From: Candidatus Altimarinota bacterium
GTDB taxonomy: Bacteria > Patescibacteriota > Gracilibacteria > BD1-5 > UBA6164
DNA length: 64,000 nucleotides
Assembly: GCA_028713225.1 (NCBI GenBank)
Contig: JAQTOS010000005.1
Coordinates: forward strand, 1-64,000
Direction: 5' to 3'
The notes beneath the pieces were generated by a model, which had not been told where the DNA came from, made no database searches, and saw only the letters and a list, made by a program, of their open reading frames with translations. Position 1 is the first letter of the stretch. Each line of letters opens with the position of its first letter. Made by a program: the position numbers and the translations under genes. Positions 21,118-30,507 of this stretch are shown here, one piece after another.

Positions 21118-21669
21118 TTACATAGACATTAATTTTGTAGATATTAAATCTCTTAAAAATTTATATTTTGTTATTTTATCTTTTTGAACTTGTTCAGCTA
21201 TTTTTTCTAATTTTGTATTTGCGATTAGAAGATCAGCTTTTTCTATAGCTTTAGCTAAATTTTCATTAGATATATTTTCTAATTTTCTATTTAATATAAT
21301 CTTATATATATTTAACTTTTTAAGTAAATTAGTATCTATATATTTATCACATTCTCAAATATATGCTATTTCATTATCTCAGGCAGTACATTTATTTCCA
21401 TAAGTAACTCAATTTGTTGAACAAACTGGAGCATATTCCATAGTACAAATTTTAACTGTTTCTTTTGTGTCTTCCCATGGCCTAGTACATTGATTTTTAT
21501 CAGCATTCCAAGAATATCCAGCAGAAGGAATACATCCGTGTTCGTCTCTATCTCATCAAACTATAGTAGTTGTAGCATCAAGAGCTTGAGCAAATCAAGA
21601 TAAGATGAAAAATAGACTTATAATTGCAATTATTTTTTTTACCCCAAGGGCACTTGTTTCACTGCGCAT
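21118..21669 (-). CDS. Secreted Kazal-type protease-inhibitor protein
   Basis: 183 residues. Hydrophobic segment residues about 12-29 ending GFAQALDA is a signal peptide. A Cys-containing stretch EHGCIPSAGYSWNADKNQC precedes a Kazal domain: CTMEYAPVC, NGVTYGNKCTAG and IGEC (about residues 75-107) follow the C-x-PVC-x-GxTYxNxC pattern. The C-terminal 75 residues are helical and Lys/Glu-rich. Kazal domains block serine proteases by inserting a loop into their active sites. Being exported, this could protect the cell from proteases of a host, prey or neighbour. The role is inferred. Confidence 0.8.
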
Positions 21670-21826
21670 ATCTTTTAAAATTATAAAATAAAAATATTTT
21701 TAAGGCTTTGTAAAACTTAATACGAACAGTATATATAAAAAGTGACAAAAAAATATTTTTTCTTACACAAATCTTACTTTTTTTATATAATATGCTAAAT
21801 ATTATTATTAATAATTTACAAAAAAT

Positions 21827-22054
21827 ATGAAAAACAAATCATTACTAGTTATTCCTAGTTTATTATTACTTGCTTCTTGTTCAAATCAATCAGATAAAAA
21901 TACAGCTTGATTTGCAAGGGCTTCAGATGCTAATTTTACAAATGATTCATCATCTTTATCTGTTAATAATAAGAATACAAGTCTGAATCAAAATATTCAA
22001 AGGAGTTCTTATATAACAAGTAATTGAAGTGATTCTAGATCAAAAGCTAGTTAA
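21827..22054 (+). CDS. Small Ser/Asn-rich lipoprotein
   Basis: 75 residues. N-terminal lipoprotein signal with lipobox LASC (Cys18), then a low-complexity Asn/Ser/Thr-rich chain without recognisable domain. The mature part is only about 57 residues. Possibly a spacer or surface decoration. Transcribed with, or just before, the GIY-YIG gene that starts 17 bp later. The region 21670-21826 upstream holds the divergent promoters of this gene and the Kazal gene. Confidence 0.65.
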
Positions 22055-22071
22055 TTTTTCATCTTTTTCTT

Positions 22072-22314
22072 ATGTACTATTTATATATTTTAGAATGTGC
22101 TGATAATACTCTTTACACTGGTATAACAACAGACTTAAATCGTAGACTAGAAGAACATAATTCTTCGAAACTTTGAGCAAAATATACTAGCCTTCGTCGT
22201 CCAGTAAAAATAGTTTACCAGGCTGAATTTGAAAATAGGTCTGAGGCTTCGAAAGAAGAATATAGAATTAAGGCTTTGAAGAGAGAAGATAAATTGAAAT
22301 TGATAAAAAAATAA
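22072..22314 (+). CDS. GIY-YIG domain protein (UPF0213-like)
   Basis: 80 residues, a stand-alone GIY-YIG endonuclease fold. [20 protein letters not shown] contains the LYI...LYTGIT core (the second Gly of the motif), followed by the conserved Arg/His stretch NRRLEEHN and a catalytic-type Glu ([10 protein letters not shown]). Small proteins of this group are widespread and of uncertain function, probably nucleic-acid cleavage in repair. One glycine is TGA, so it is native. It converges with the TGA-free gene on the other strand and shares a terminator with it. Confidence 0.85.
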
Positions 22315-22343
22315 GGCACCTTAGCTTGCGCTAGGTGCTTTTT
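22315..22343. terminator. Terminator between GIY-YIG and the converging gene
   Basis: GGCACC-TTAGC and GCTA-GGTGC pair with one bulged T around TTGC, followed by TTTTT. On the other strand the hairpin overlaps the last codons of the converging gene. Confidence 0.7.
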
Positions 22344-22842
22344 CATAATTATATTGATTATCGTGACTATAATCAATAATGTTAACAGAAAAGATTTCTT
22401 CGATTTCATTGTGAAACTTTTCTATTTTGTCTTTTTCATATACCCCAAAATCATCACTTCCATCATAGAAGGCAAGAAGTTTCTTTTCCGGACTATAGTA
22501 AATTTTCCCTCCACCATAGATTTTAATATCAGGTCTATCTAGAAGCCAAGAACGTCCAGAAATTTCACTATGTTTTTCTAGGAAGAAGTCCATTAATGGA
22601 CTATGTTTTGTATTTGGTCCAAAGATAATGTAATCTTCTTTATCATCAATATTTACCGCTAAGAAGCTACTTGCCTGGACTTCAGGAAAATCGGCTTCGC
22701 GTATTGTATTTATCAAAGTATCTAGATAGATAACTTTGAAGGACTTTGGTTTCATTTCGTATTCTTTTAATGCTTTCTTTTTGAGTAGTAAAAATACTCC
22801 CAATAAAATAAGCAAACTTACAAAAATTCCAATGTATAACAT
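22321..22842 (-). CDS. Membrane-anchored protein, 173 aa, standard-code-like
   Basis: Not recognised. One N-terminal hydrophobic helix (about 3-21) followed by KKKALKEYEMKPKSF and a soluble domain of about 140 residues. It differs from its neighbours in two ways: all nine glycines use GGN and none TGA, and its ATG is preceded by a canonical AAGGAG at 6-nt spacing, which native genes here lack. Promoter elements of standard sigma-70 type lie upstream. These traits match the gene at 30508-31230 and suggest import from standard-code DNA. The stop is TAA, so the product would be the same in both codes. Confidence 0.7.
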   Translation of the reverse strand: MLYIGIFVSLLILLGVFLLLKKKALKEYEMKPKSFKVIYLDTLINTIREADFPEVQASSFLAVNIDDKEDYIIFGPNTKHSPLMDFFLEKHSEISGRSWLLDRPDIKIYGGGKIYYSPEKKLLAFYDGSDDFGVYEKDKIEKFHNEIEEIFSVNIIDYSHDNQYNYEKAPSAS

Positions 22843-22849
22843 TTTAGTC

Positions 22850-22929
22850 TCCTTAAGACTTGTATTTATTTTTGATTTTTAACTTAAAATTAAGTCTTAC
22901 ATTTATAAGTATTTTTGTTATTTTGTCAA
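22850..22929 (-). promoter_or_regulatory. Promoter and Shine-Dalgarno of the 173-aa gene
   Basis: Read on the minus strand: TTGACA (22924-22929), 16 bp, TATAAA (22902-22907), a small dyad ACTTA/TAAGT, and AAGGAG ending 6 nt before the ATG. Spacing and ribosome-binding site repeat almost exactly in front of 30508. Confidence 0.65.
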
Positions 22930-23037
22930 AAATTAAAAATATTTAACTTAAATCTAATTATTAAATGACAAATGAGTTTTTTTGAATATAATAGGCTTCT
23001 TTAACCAAAAGAAATATTTTTTCATATATAAAAACTA

Positions 23038-24264
23038 ATGTTATTTAAAGAACTAAATTTAATAAGCCCTATATTAAAGGCTTTGGAACAAGAAGGATAT
23101 GAAAGTCCTACTCCAATTCAAGCTCAAGCGATTCCTCATATTTTGGAGGGAAGAGATGTACTTGGTTCCGCTCAAACTGGAACTGGTAAAACCGCTGCTT
23201 TTGCTATCCCGACATTGCAAATACTTTCAAGAGAAAGAGAAACTTCTCATGTTTCAGCTCGTACTATAAAATCACTTATTTTGACTCCTACTCGTGAACT
23301 TGCTATACAAATAGAAGAAAGTTTTATGGCTTATGGACAAAATTTATCACTTCGTCATGCAGTTATTTTTGGTTGAGTAAATCAAAATTCTCAAGTAAAT
23401 AAATTGAAATCTTGAGTAGATATTTTGGTTGCTACTCCTGGTAGACTTCTAGATTTGATGAATCAAGGATTTGTCGATTTGAAAAAAGTAGAAATATTTA
23501 TACTTGATGAAGCTGATAGAATGCTAAATATGGGATTTATACACGATGTAAAAAAAGTATTAGCAAAACTTCCAGCCAAAAAACAAACTCTATTTTTCTC
23601 AGCAACTATGCCAAAAGAAATATTATCACTAGCTAATTCTATACTAGTAAATCCAGTAAAAGTAGAAGTTGCTCCAGTTTCTTCAACAGCTGATACTGTA
23701 AAACAATCAGTTTATTTCGTTTCAAAATCTGACAAAAAAAATCTACTTGTAGATATTTTGAAAAATCCTGATATGACTTCAGTATTGGTTTTTACTCGTA
23801 CTAAACATTGAGCTGATAAAGTAGTAAAAGATTTGGAAAAAGCAGGAATAGTATCTGAAGCAATTCACGGAAATAAATCTCAAAATGCTCGTCAAAGAGC
23901 TCTAAGTAATTTCAAAAATTGAACTACAAGAGTACTCGTTGCAACTGATATTGCCGCTCGTGGAATAGATATTGATGATTTGGCCTATGTTATAAATTAT
24001 GATTTATCAAATGAATCAGAAACTTATGTACATAGAATTTGAAGAACTGGTAGAGCTGGACTTAACTGAACAGCAATATCATTTTGTGACCAAGAAGAGT
24101 TCGAATATTTAAAAGATATAGAAAGACTTATTTGAAGAAAAATAGATATTGTAGAAAATCATCCATTTGCACTTAGAATATCTCAAAGTATTCATAATGT
24201 TGCACCAAAGAAATCAAATAAAAGACCAGCCGTTGCTGCAAGAAAACAAAATTTTAGAAGATAA
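23038..24264 (+). CDS. DEAD-box ATP-dependent RNA helicase (RhlE/CshA-like)
   Basis: 408 residues, the two RecA-like domains with a short basic tail. Motifs in order: Q motif TPIQAQAIP, Walker [24 protein letters not shown] as [18 protein letters not shown], then in the second domain [11 protein letters not shown] and HRIGRTGRAG. The Gly in HRIGRTGR is TGA. Unwinds RNA duplexes in ribosome assembly or mRNA turnover, especially at low temperature. Closed by a long perfect palindromic terminator shared with an Arg/Gly-rich small protein that converges from the other side. Confidence 0.95.
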
Positions 24265-24302
24265 AAACAATAAAGCATCAAATTTGATGCTTTATTGTTT
24301 TT
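24264..24302. terminator. Long perfect bidirectional terminator
   Basis: An 18-bp arm pair (AACAATAAAGCATCAA against TTGATGCTTTATTGTT) with A- and T-runs at either end, between the helicase and the convergent small gene. Confidence 0.85.
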
Positions 24303-24495
24303 ATCTTCCTCTTCCAGCTCATTTTCTGATAACTGGTTTATTTGAGTTATTATTTTGATTTCCTCTTCCAAAACTATTTTGTTGTTGAAATGCAGGTGGT
24401 CTAGTATATTTAGCCATTACTGGAGGAACAGCAACTTTTGCATGTTCTTGAGATTCACTCACTTCAATCTCCTCATTTTCTATTTCTTTTGTCAT
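24301..24495 (-). CDS. Small Gln/Asn- and RG-rich protein, 64 aa
   Basis: Not recognised. Acidic N-terminus (EIENEEIEVSES), middle PPVMAKYTRPPAFQQQN, and a tail with Gly-Arg repeats (FGRGNQNNN, KGAGRGR). Such RG-rich disordered tails often bind RNA. Convergent placement next to an RNA helicase is suggestive, but the two are on opposite strands. An in-frame ATG nine codons upstream (24522) is an alternative start; I prefer 24495 because the upstream codons read like the usual A/T-rich leader. Confidence 0.55.
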
Positions 24496-24554
24496 AATAA
24501 ATTTGTTAAAAATTAATTTCACTAATCATATAGCAATAAATTTTTAAATCAAAT

Positions 24555-25208
24555 TTAGTTTTTAATTTTTTTATCTGTAAATATTACAATTCTGCTAGGG
24601 TAAGCCTTTTTTGTATTATCCCAAGGACCATAACAACTTATCAAATTGAGATGAGATTTTCAGTCTGTAGAATTAAATATATCAGAAGTATCACCATATT
24701 CAGAATATATTTTTGATGATTTAACTACAAAATTTATAAGATTTCAATTATCATCTTTTATATATATATCATCTCATATTTTAAGTTTATCTAAATCATT
24801 AAATACTCATCATACTGATTTTTTCCAGCCATAATGCCCATCAATAACAGCAGAACCAATTTCCCCAGGCTTAGAGTTAAGATTATACCATCATACATCA
24901 GCAAAATCTTTTGCTACATCTAGAGTATTATCATTTATAAGCCCAACAGAAGCTATATTAGCAATTAGATTAATTTCAGGGATTTTTATATTTATTGGAA
25001 TTCAGATAGATATTTGAGTTTTGTTGATATTATTATTTAGATTTTCTGAAACTTTAGAAATAACTTTATTCTTAATAGGAATATTTTCATTTATTTTATC
25101 CTCTTCTATATAAAAAGTACTATGAATATATGAATATAAAGCTATTATACTTATACTAGTCCATACAATAGCAAAGCCAAGAAATAATCATAATAATACT
25201 TTTTTCAT
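24555..25208 (-). CDS. Sortase (class E/F-like)
   Basis: 217 residues. One N-terminal membrane helix (about 5-25), then an extracytoplasmic sortase domain with catalytic His in VIDGHYGW (near 123), Cys in LISCYGPWD (near 192) and Arg in YPSRIVIF (near 207). Sortases cleave an LPXTG-like motif and join the protein to the cell envelope or to another protein. The gene begins 6 bp after a DUF3494 adhesin whose C-terminus contains FPNTG, the probable substrate. Exact sortase class cannot be fixed by eye. Confidence 0.85.
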
Positions 25209-25214
25209 AATTTA

Positions 25215-26552
25215 TTATTTTATTTCTTTAGGAGGAAATCATGTATTTGGAAAAACTGGAGAATGAGTTATTTTTTTAGAATTACTTGTAATATTTACTT
25301 TAGGAGCACTAATAGGCAGAGTTTCTACAACAGTTTCAGTTTGCACAGTAACTCAAGTATCGCTAGTAGTTGATATAGTAGCTCCAGTATTTGTAATTAT
25401 ACCTGTAGAAGTAGTTATTACAGTAGTTCCAGTAGAACTAATAATTCCAGTGCTGCTTTTAGTAGGAGTCGTTCAACAAGAATTGTCATAATAAGAATAT
25501 GAATAATCTCAATTTGAACAAACATCTCTATGTAATACTGAACTACCACCACCTCAAGAACTTACATATGTATTAGTAATTGTACAAGTTTTATTATCTC
25601 AAGCTGATAATGTAATATTTCCACTAGCATTACAATCTCAAGCAAAGCTTTGAGTATAAGAAGACGTCGCATCTTCAGTTACATTATAAGATCAAGCAGA
25701 TAGAGAATAATTTCTACCAAGATTTCAAATTCAGGTTGCAGGACTTCAAATTACATCAGTTCCAGAAGGATATTTTACATGAATATTGAAATTTCAAGCT
25801 ACACTCGTCCCACCAACAACATTTTTGATTATATGTAAACTTGCAGGACTAGCACATATTGGAGCTGTTATTGTATTTGTATCAGTTGTAACTGTTCATC
25901 CATAAGCCAAAGCCATTCATAGAAGAGTAGTATTAGCTCAAAGTGTTATTCCAGCTGCATCAATAATAATTCATTTGAAATTTGTATTTGCTCCAAGCGT
26001 AGTAGCAGAAGTAGGAGTCCAGAAAACATCACAATTAGAAGCAGCACCAGATAATGTTATATTAGAATTATCTGCTGATGTAAGAGCTCAACTTATTCTA
26101 AAAATATAAGTTCAAGTTCCTTCTAGTGTAATTCAAGCTGTTCATATAGAAGCAGCTCATGTTATACAATATACTCAAGGAGCATAAACTCAAATTGCTC
26201 AAGTATGAGTGATATCAGTAGCTAAATCAATTGCTCCAGGAGCAAAATTAAAAGTACAAACTTGAGAATTCAAATTAGCCAAAGTACTTGCTTGGTCCAA
26301 ACCTGCTTGATTATACAGACTATCAGCCATATGAATATTTCCACTAAGTATAGCAGGACTTGCAGGAGGAGTAGTATATCAAATATCTCCACTTACTGTA
26401 GTACTAGATGAATTTGTGAAAGTGCTAGAAAGTATAGCAAATGTTCAAGCACTATTTAATGCTGGACTTGTTGCTGCAAATATAGCAATCATCCCAAAAA
26501 TTCCTATAGAAACAGGAACTCCAATTAAAGAAAATTTTTTCAAATTTGTCAT
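25215..26552 (-). CDS. DUF3494 (ice-binding-like) surface adhesin
   Basis: 445 residues. A signal peptide (about 8-30) is followed by a DUF3494 beta-helix domain (about 35-240): repeats like TDITHTGAIGVYAPGVYC, GTAGITLEGTGTY and NITLSGAAS have the Thr/Gly-rich solenoid pattern of bacterial ice-binding/adhesin proteins. Next is an Ig-like domain (about 255-345), then a Thr/Ser-rich stalk, and a C-terminal HSPVFPNTGFPPKEIK. That FPNTG resembles a sortase motif but lacks the hydrophobic anchor usually behind it. Glycines are often TGA. Directly followed by a sortase gene. Confidence 0.82.
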
Positions 26553-26733
26553 ATTTCTTTATTATTAAATAATATAATCTATAACTCTATGATTTTTTAA
26601 GTCAATAGCAAATACATTTTTAATTATCTTTTTTGAAATTTTTATTTTTAAAAGTTAAGGGAACTTATAGTCTCAATATAAATATTTTTCGTTTTTTTAT
26701 TTGTTTATTAATAAAACAAAAAACAACTTTCTT
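26553..26733. other. Intergenic region, adhesin promoter and convergent terminator
   Basis: AT-rich, no gene seen. It holds the upstream region of the adhesin-sortase operon (minus strand) and, at 26717-26752, a hairpin for the incoming 154-residue gene. Confidence 0.4.
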
Positions 26734-26752
26734 TTATGAAAATTGTTTTTTG
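26717..26752 (-). terminator. Terminator overlapping the end of the 154-aa gene
   Basis: ACAAAAAACAA (26716-26726) and TTGTTTTTTGC (26743-26753) pair around a 16-nt loop. The left arm supplies a T-run for minus-strand transcripts. Confidence 0.55.
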
Positions 26753-27198
26753 CTTATTTTTTCAATATCTCTTTGATAAATAATATTTACTGATATTGGT
26801 CAATCAAACCAAATACGAGGTTTGAATCTTAATATGTCTCTGACTTTATTTTTTGCAACATTATTATGGGTGGATAATTCATCAATTATCCATTCCTCTA
26901 TTTTATTAATATTTGTTTCTTCATTTTCAAGGACGATTCCAATATTAATAGAATAGTCATTAAAATTATCTCATATTGGTAACAAATAACTAGGAAAATC
27001 ATCAGGTAACTCTATCCCTTTAAAAATTTTATTTCTAACAGATATTAGTATACTATCTATAGGTGTTTTTATTTCTATTTCACTATGTTCATATTTTTTT
27101 AGAATATTTAATTCTTCATCAGATAAAACATCAATAACACTACTAGGTTTTGTATTTTTAAGAATCAGAATATCATTTTTATCTAAGTAATTACCCAT
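26734..27198 (-). CDS. Hypothetical protein, 154 aa
   Basis: Not recognised. Soluble, mixed-charge protein. Two short TGA-glycine contexts (LPIGDNFNDY and FDGPISVNI) join what would otherwise be separate fragments. The second half (EEWIIDELSTHNN...RDILRFKPRIWFDGP) may be an alpha/beta domain. No signal peptide. It lies downstream of tRNA-Glu on the same strand and could be expressed from read-through or its own promoter in 27199-27250. Confidence 0.65.
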
Positions 27199-27250
27199 TA
27201 TAATATTTTAGAGATATAAAATGAAATATTTTTCTTGTTCTATTTTCTTT

Positions 27251-27325
27251 TGGTACTCCCACGGAGAATCGAACTCCGGTCGCAGCCTTGAGAAGGCCGA
27301 GTCCTAACCGCTAGACGATGAGAGC
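27251..27325 (-). tRNA. tRNA-Glu (CTC anticodon)
   Basis: Cloverleaf with acceptor GCTCTCA/TGGGAGT, D-arm GTCTAGCGGTTAGGAC, anticodon stem CGGCC/GGCTG with loop TTCTCAA giving anticodon CTC, T-arm CGGAG-TTCGATT-CTCCG, discriminator A and encoded CCA. It decodes GAG. Sequence closely follows bacterial tRNA-Glu. It lies 54 bp downstream of rplK on the same strand. Confidence 0.9.
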
Positions 27326-27327
27326 AA

Positions 27328-27370
27328 AAATTTAGTCTAGGAAATAATTAAATTTCTTAGACTAAATTGG
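27328..27370 (-). terminator. Terminator after rplK
   Basis: AATTTAGTCTAGGAAAT and ATTTCTTAGACTAAATT form a long nearly perfect stem between rplK and tRNA-Glu. Confidence 0.7.
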
Positions 27371-27379
27371 GTTTTAAAA

Positions 27380-27859
27380 TTATGCAGCAAGTCTTGGATC
27401 TTTTCTTAGATCTTCTAAGCTCATATCATGAATATCAGAAGTAATACCGATAGATCTAGCAGTGCCATCCATAATTTTCATTGCACCAGCTAAGTCAACA
27501 GCATTTAAATCTGGACCTTTCTTTTCAGCTAATTTTTTAAGTACATCAAAAGTTAGATGTCCAACTTTTTCTTTATGAGGAAGTTTAGAACCTGATTTTA
27601 AACCTAATTCTTTTTTAATCAAAAATGAAGCAGGAGAAACTTTTACAACGAAATCAAATGATTTATCTTCATACACAGTAATTTTTACTGGTACTAAATC
27701 ACCCATATTTGCTTTAGTTTGGTCGTTGAATTGAGTACAAAACGCTTGTATGTTAACTCATTTTTGACCAAGGGCAGGACCAACTGGAGGAGCTGGATTT
27801 GCTTTACCAGCTTCGATAATCAAGCTTATATAACCAGTAGCATTCTTTTTAGGAGCCAT
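27380..27859 (-). CDS. rplK: 50S ribosomal protein L11
   Basis: 159 residues. Start [20 protein letters not shown] (the variant of the usual AKKV...), then [20 protein letters not shown] and the C-terminal rRNA-binding domain with GTARSIGI near residue 142. The Gly of GQKGVN is TGA. L11 forms the GTPase-associated centre with 23S rRNA and contacts elongation factors. Normally followed by rplA; here rplA is absent and a terminator plus tRNA follow, so the L11-L1 operon is broken in this genome region. A structured leader lies upstream. Confidence 0.95.
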
Positions 27860-27892
27860 ATTCTTTTTAAATTAAAAATTATTTTTGATGTT

Positions 27893-27924
27893 CATTCGGG
27901 TAGTTTCACGTTCTATTCCGAATA
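27893..27924 (-). promoter_or_regulatory. Stem-loop in the rplK leader
   Basis: ATTCGG (27894-27899) pairs with CCGAAT (27918-27923) around an 18-nt loop, within a stretch that is GC-richer than the surroundings (27893-27945). Ribosomal-protein leaders often bind a ribosomal protein for feedback control. No match to the known L1 site is evident, so this is only a candidate. Confidence 0.35.
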
Positions 27925-27983
27925 TTTTGAAGCAGCCGCGCAGTATTTTATGAAAAAACTTATAAAAATCAAGTTTTTTTAAA

Positions 27984-28019
27984 GCAAAAAAACAAGCCAA
28001 TTTAATTGGCTTGTTTTTG
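27984..28019. terminator. Terminator of the beta-propeller gene
   Basis: AAACAAGCCAA and TTGGCTTGTTT arms around TTTAA, with long A- and T-runs. It lies between the end of the beta-propeller gene and the rplK promoter. Confidence 0.8.
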
Positions 28020-28026
28020 GCTTGTA

Positions 28027-30285
28027 TTACTTGAAATTTATATCTCAAACTTTAGAATAATTTGCACTAGTATCATTTATCTGAATTTTTGTATTACTTA
28101 TAGAATATATATAATTATCTATAAATACATTTCTAAGTATAAAATTATCATTTTGATTCCAGATTAGATTAGCTAAATATTCTCAAGTTGTGCTTCATTC
28201 ATAACAATAAGGTGGAACGTAAGTATTTGCAGGAGGACAATATTCTCAACCTCAAATTATTTTTACGCAAGCTGGTTTTGAAGTCGTACCAGAATATTGT
28301 TTACATTCTTTTTGTCTTGCTTCTTCAAGTCAACTTGTATCAATATTTGTAATTCTTGCTTTTTCTTTGATTCCAGTACTTGCATCTATATTTAAAGCAA
28401 TAGTTCATTGAAATACATCAGAATTTCTATAAGGATTATTTACATCATTTGCAGAAGTATAAAGCATTGCTGTTAGATAAAGCATTTTAGTTGATTTATC
28501 CCATACAAATAATCTTGGGTCATTTAATGCATCAGCACTTGAATAATTATCTCATAATTTTAGTGAAGAAGAAACTTTTGGATTTTTGAAATCTGAAATA
28601 TCATATAAATCTACTTTTATTCAATCGTTTTGAGTTCATCACCATTGGTTTTCTTTTGTATTATATCCAAGTCATATAAGATGATTTTCATCATATGGAT
28701 GCAAATAAGTTGAGTAGCCAGGCATTTTCAATTCTCAAAGTATTTTTGGATTAGTTGAATCTGATAAATCTATTGCAAAAAGTGGGTCTATTTGTTTAAA
28801 AGTAACTAGGAATAATTTATTTCCGATAAATCTATTTGATTTATAATCTTCTCATTTTTCTATATTTTCTAGTTTTCAAACTAAGCTTAAATCTTTTCCT
28901 AAAATATATAGATTTGTGTATCTATCAGGATAATAAGTGCTTGTTAGAATTCTAAATTCTCAAGCAGAATTTTCATCCATAGAATATTGATTTAATGGAC
29001 TTCCAGGAATTATAGTAGAAGATCTATAAGTTGTTGTATCTTTGTCTATTGCTATTTTGTGAATAATTGTATTTGCTCAAGCTGGGAAAATCGGAGCTAC
29101 ACATTTTTGAGGACAAGGAGCTGCAAAACACATTATAGCAGGACAAGCATAGTTTTCATTTGTGTACATACTAGAAGTGATATACAAGTTTTTTTCACTC
29201 ATATAAATGTTTGAAACATCACCAAAAAGTAGTTTTGATTTTACTTTTTTAGTAGCGTCACTTGTATCAATTATAGAAAGAGTAACAATAGAAGGATTGA
29301 AATTATTATTTTTTATAGTTGCTTGGTCAGGCATAATATACTCTATATCTGAACAATTGTTTGCTGTATTTCCAGAAGTCATATTATAGTCATATTTTTT
29401 TCAATTTACAACTACATTTCTTTTTGCAGTACTTGTTGCTCTAGTCATATCAGCTTTTTCTGGTAGTATTTTTTCTACATTTAATTCAGAATCAAATTTT
29501 GTCTCATTAAATCCTTTTATATTGTTTCCATAATAGATTCCATAAGGCATATAGAAGTCATTTTTTGAAACTATATAAATGTAATTTCAGATTTTTCTAG
29601 ATTCTATTACATTCCCATCAACTTGGTAAAATCTATCTATTTTTAGATTATTTATATCAGATAAATCATAAACTACAACAACAGTTTTCACATCTCTATT
29701 AAACCAAAAATATGAATAATTATTGTTAGAATATTTTGTAGAAATTATAGTTAATTTATTTCCATTTATAAATATTTTTGGGTCTACAAAATTACTTGGT
29801 AAAGCAATTTTTTTAACTACTTTAGCATCCGTTGCAGGATAAGCTAAACTAATATATATTTTTTGGTCTTTTGAATTGTAATAATATATATATTTTCAGT
29901 CAGTTTTAACTATTTCTGGTTCATCAACATTTGCTACTTGAGAATTAGTTTCTGAAAAATTTTGTGCTACATTTACAGTTTTAGCTTCATTTCAAGATAT
30001 TCATCAAACAGCAGCATCTTTTGAAATAGCACTAGTTGGCATTGCAACATCGTCAAGCATTCATCATCTATAAAGTATAGGATATTGTGGGAAGCTTGAA
30101 TAATTATTTTTTACATAATCCTTTATAACTTTTTTCATATCAGAACAAGAAGAGAATTTTTTTACTTCAAAGTTCGGATTTAAAGTTTTTGTTGCAGTTA
30201 ACTGAGTATCAGTATCTACTGCATTTACTTGGCTTAGGATAAATAAACTCAAAATAGCCAAAGTACTAATAATAATTTTTCTCAT
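28027..30285 (-). CDS. Secreted beta-propeller domain protein (Beta_propel family)
   Basis: 752 residues. Signal peptide (1-22, ending QVNA), then a short Cys-containing stretch (FSSCSDMKKVIKDYV) and repeated blades: YIYYYNSKDQKIYISL, KIFINGNKLTIIST, NYIYIVSKNDFYM, SNIYMSEKNLYITSS, NKLFLVTFKQIDPLFAIDL, ENHLIGLGYNTKENQ and TKMLYLTAMLY. This matches secreted beta-propeller proteins known from archaea and bacteria (Pfam Beta_propel), of unclear function. A Cys/Pro-rich insert (CPAIMCFAAPCPQKC) near residue 400 and CVKIIGGGEYCPP near 680 may hold disulfides or metal. Many glycines are TGA. Monocistronic. Confidence 0.8.
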
Positions 30286-30439
30286 ACAGATAAAAATTAA
30301 TAAATAAAATTTTTTAGTTTACAAAATTTAAAACGAAATAATATCTAAAAGGTGACAATTAAAAATTATATCTTTTTTAGAATCTTTACAAGAGCTTATG
30401 AAATTTCGCTTTGACAAATATTATTTTTATTACATTATT

Positions 30440-30507
30440 TTGACAATATATTTTTTATAAGTATAAGTAATACAAACCCAAACAAAAACATTCGTAAGGA
30501 GCTTAAG
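30440..30507 (+). promoter_or_regulatory. Promoter and Shine-Dalgarno of the 240-aa ORF
   Basis: TTGACA (30440-30445), 16 bp, TATAAG (30462-30467), and CGTAAGGAGCTTAAG with AAGGAG 6 nt before the ATG. Architecture nearly identical to that in front of the other TGA-free gene at 22842. Confidence 0.65.
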
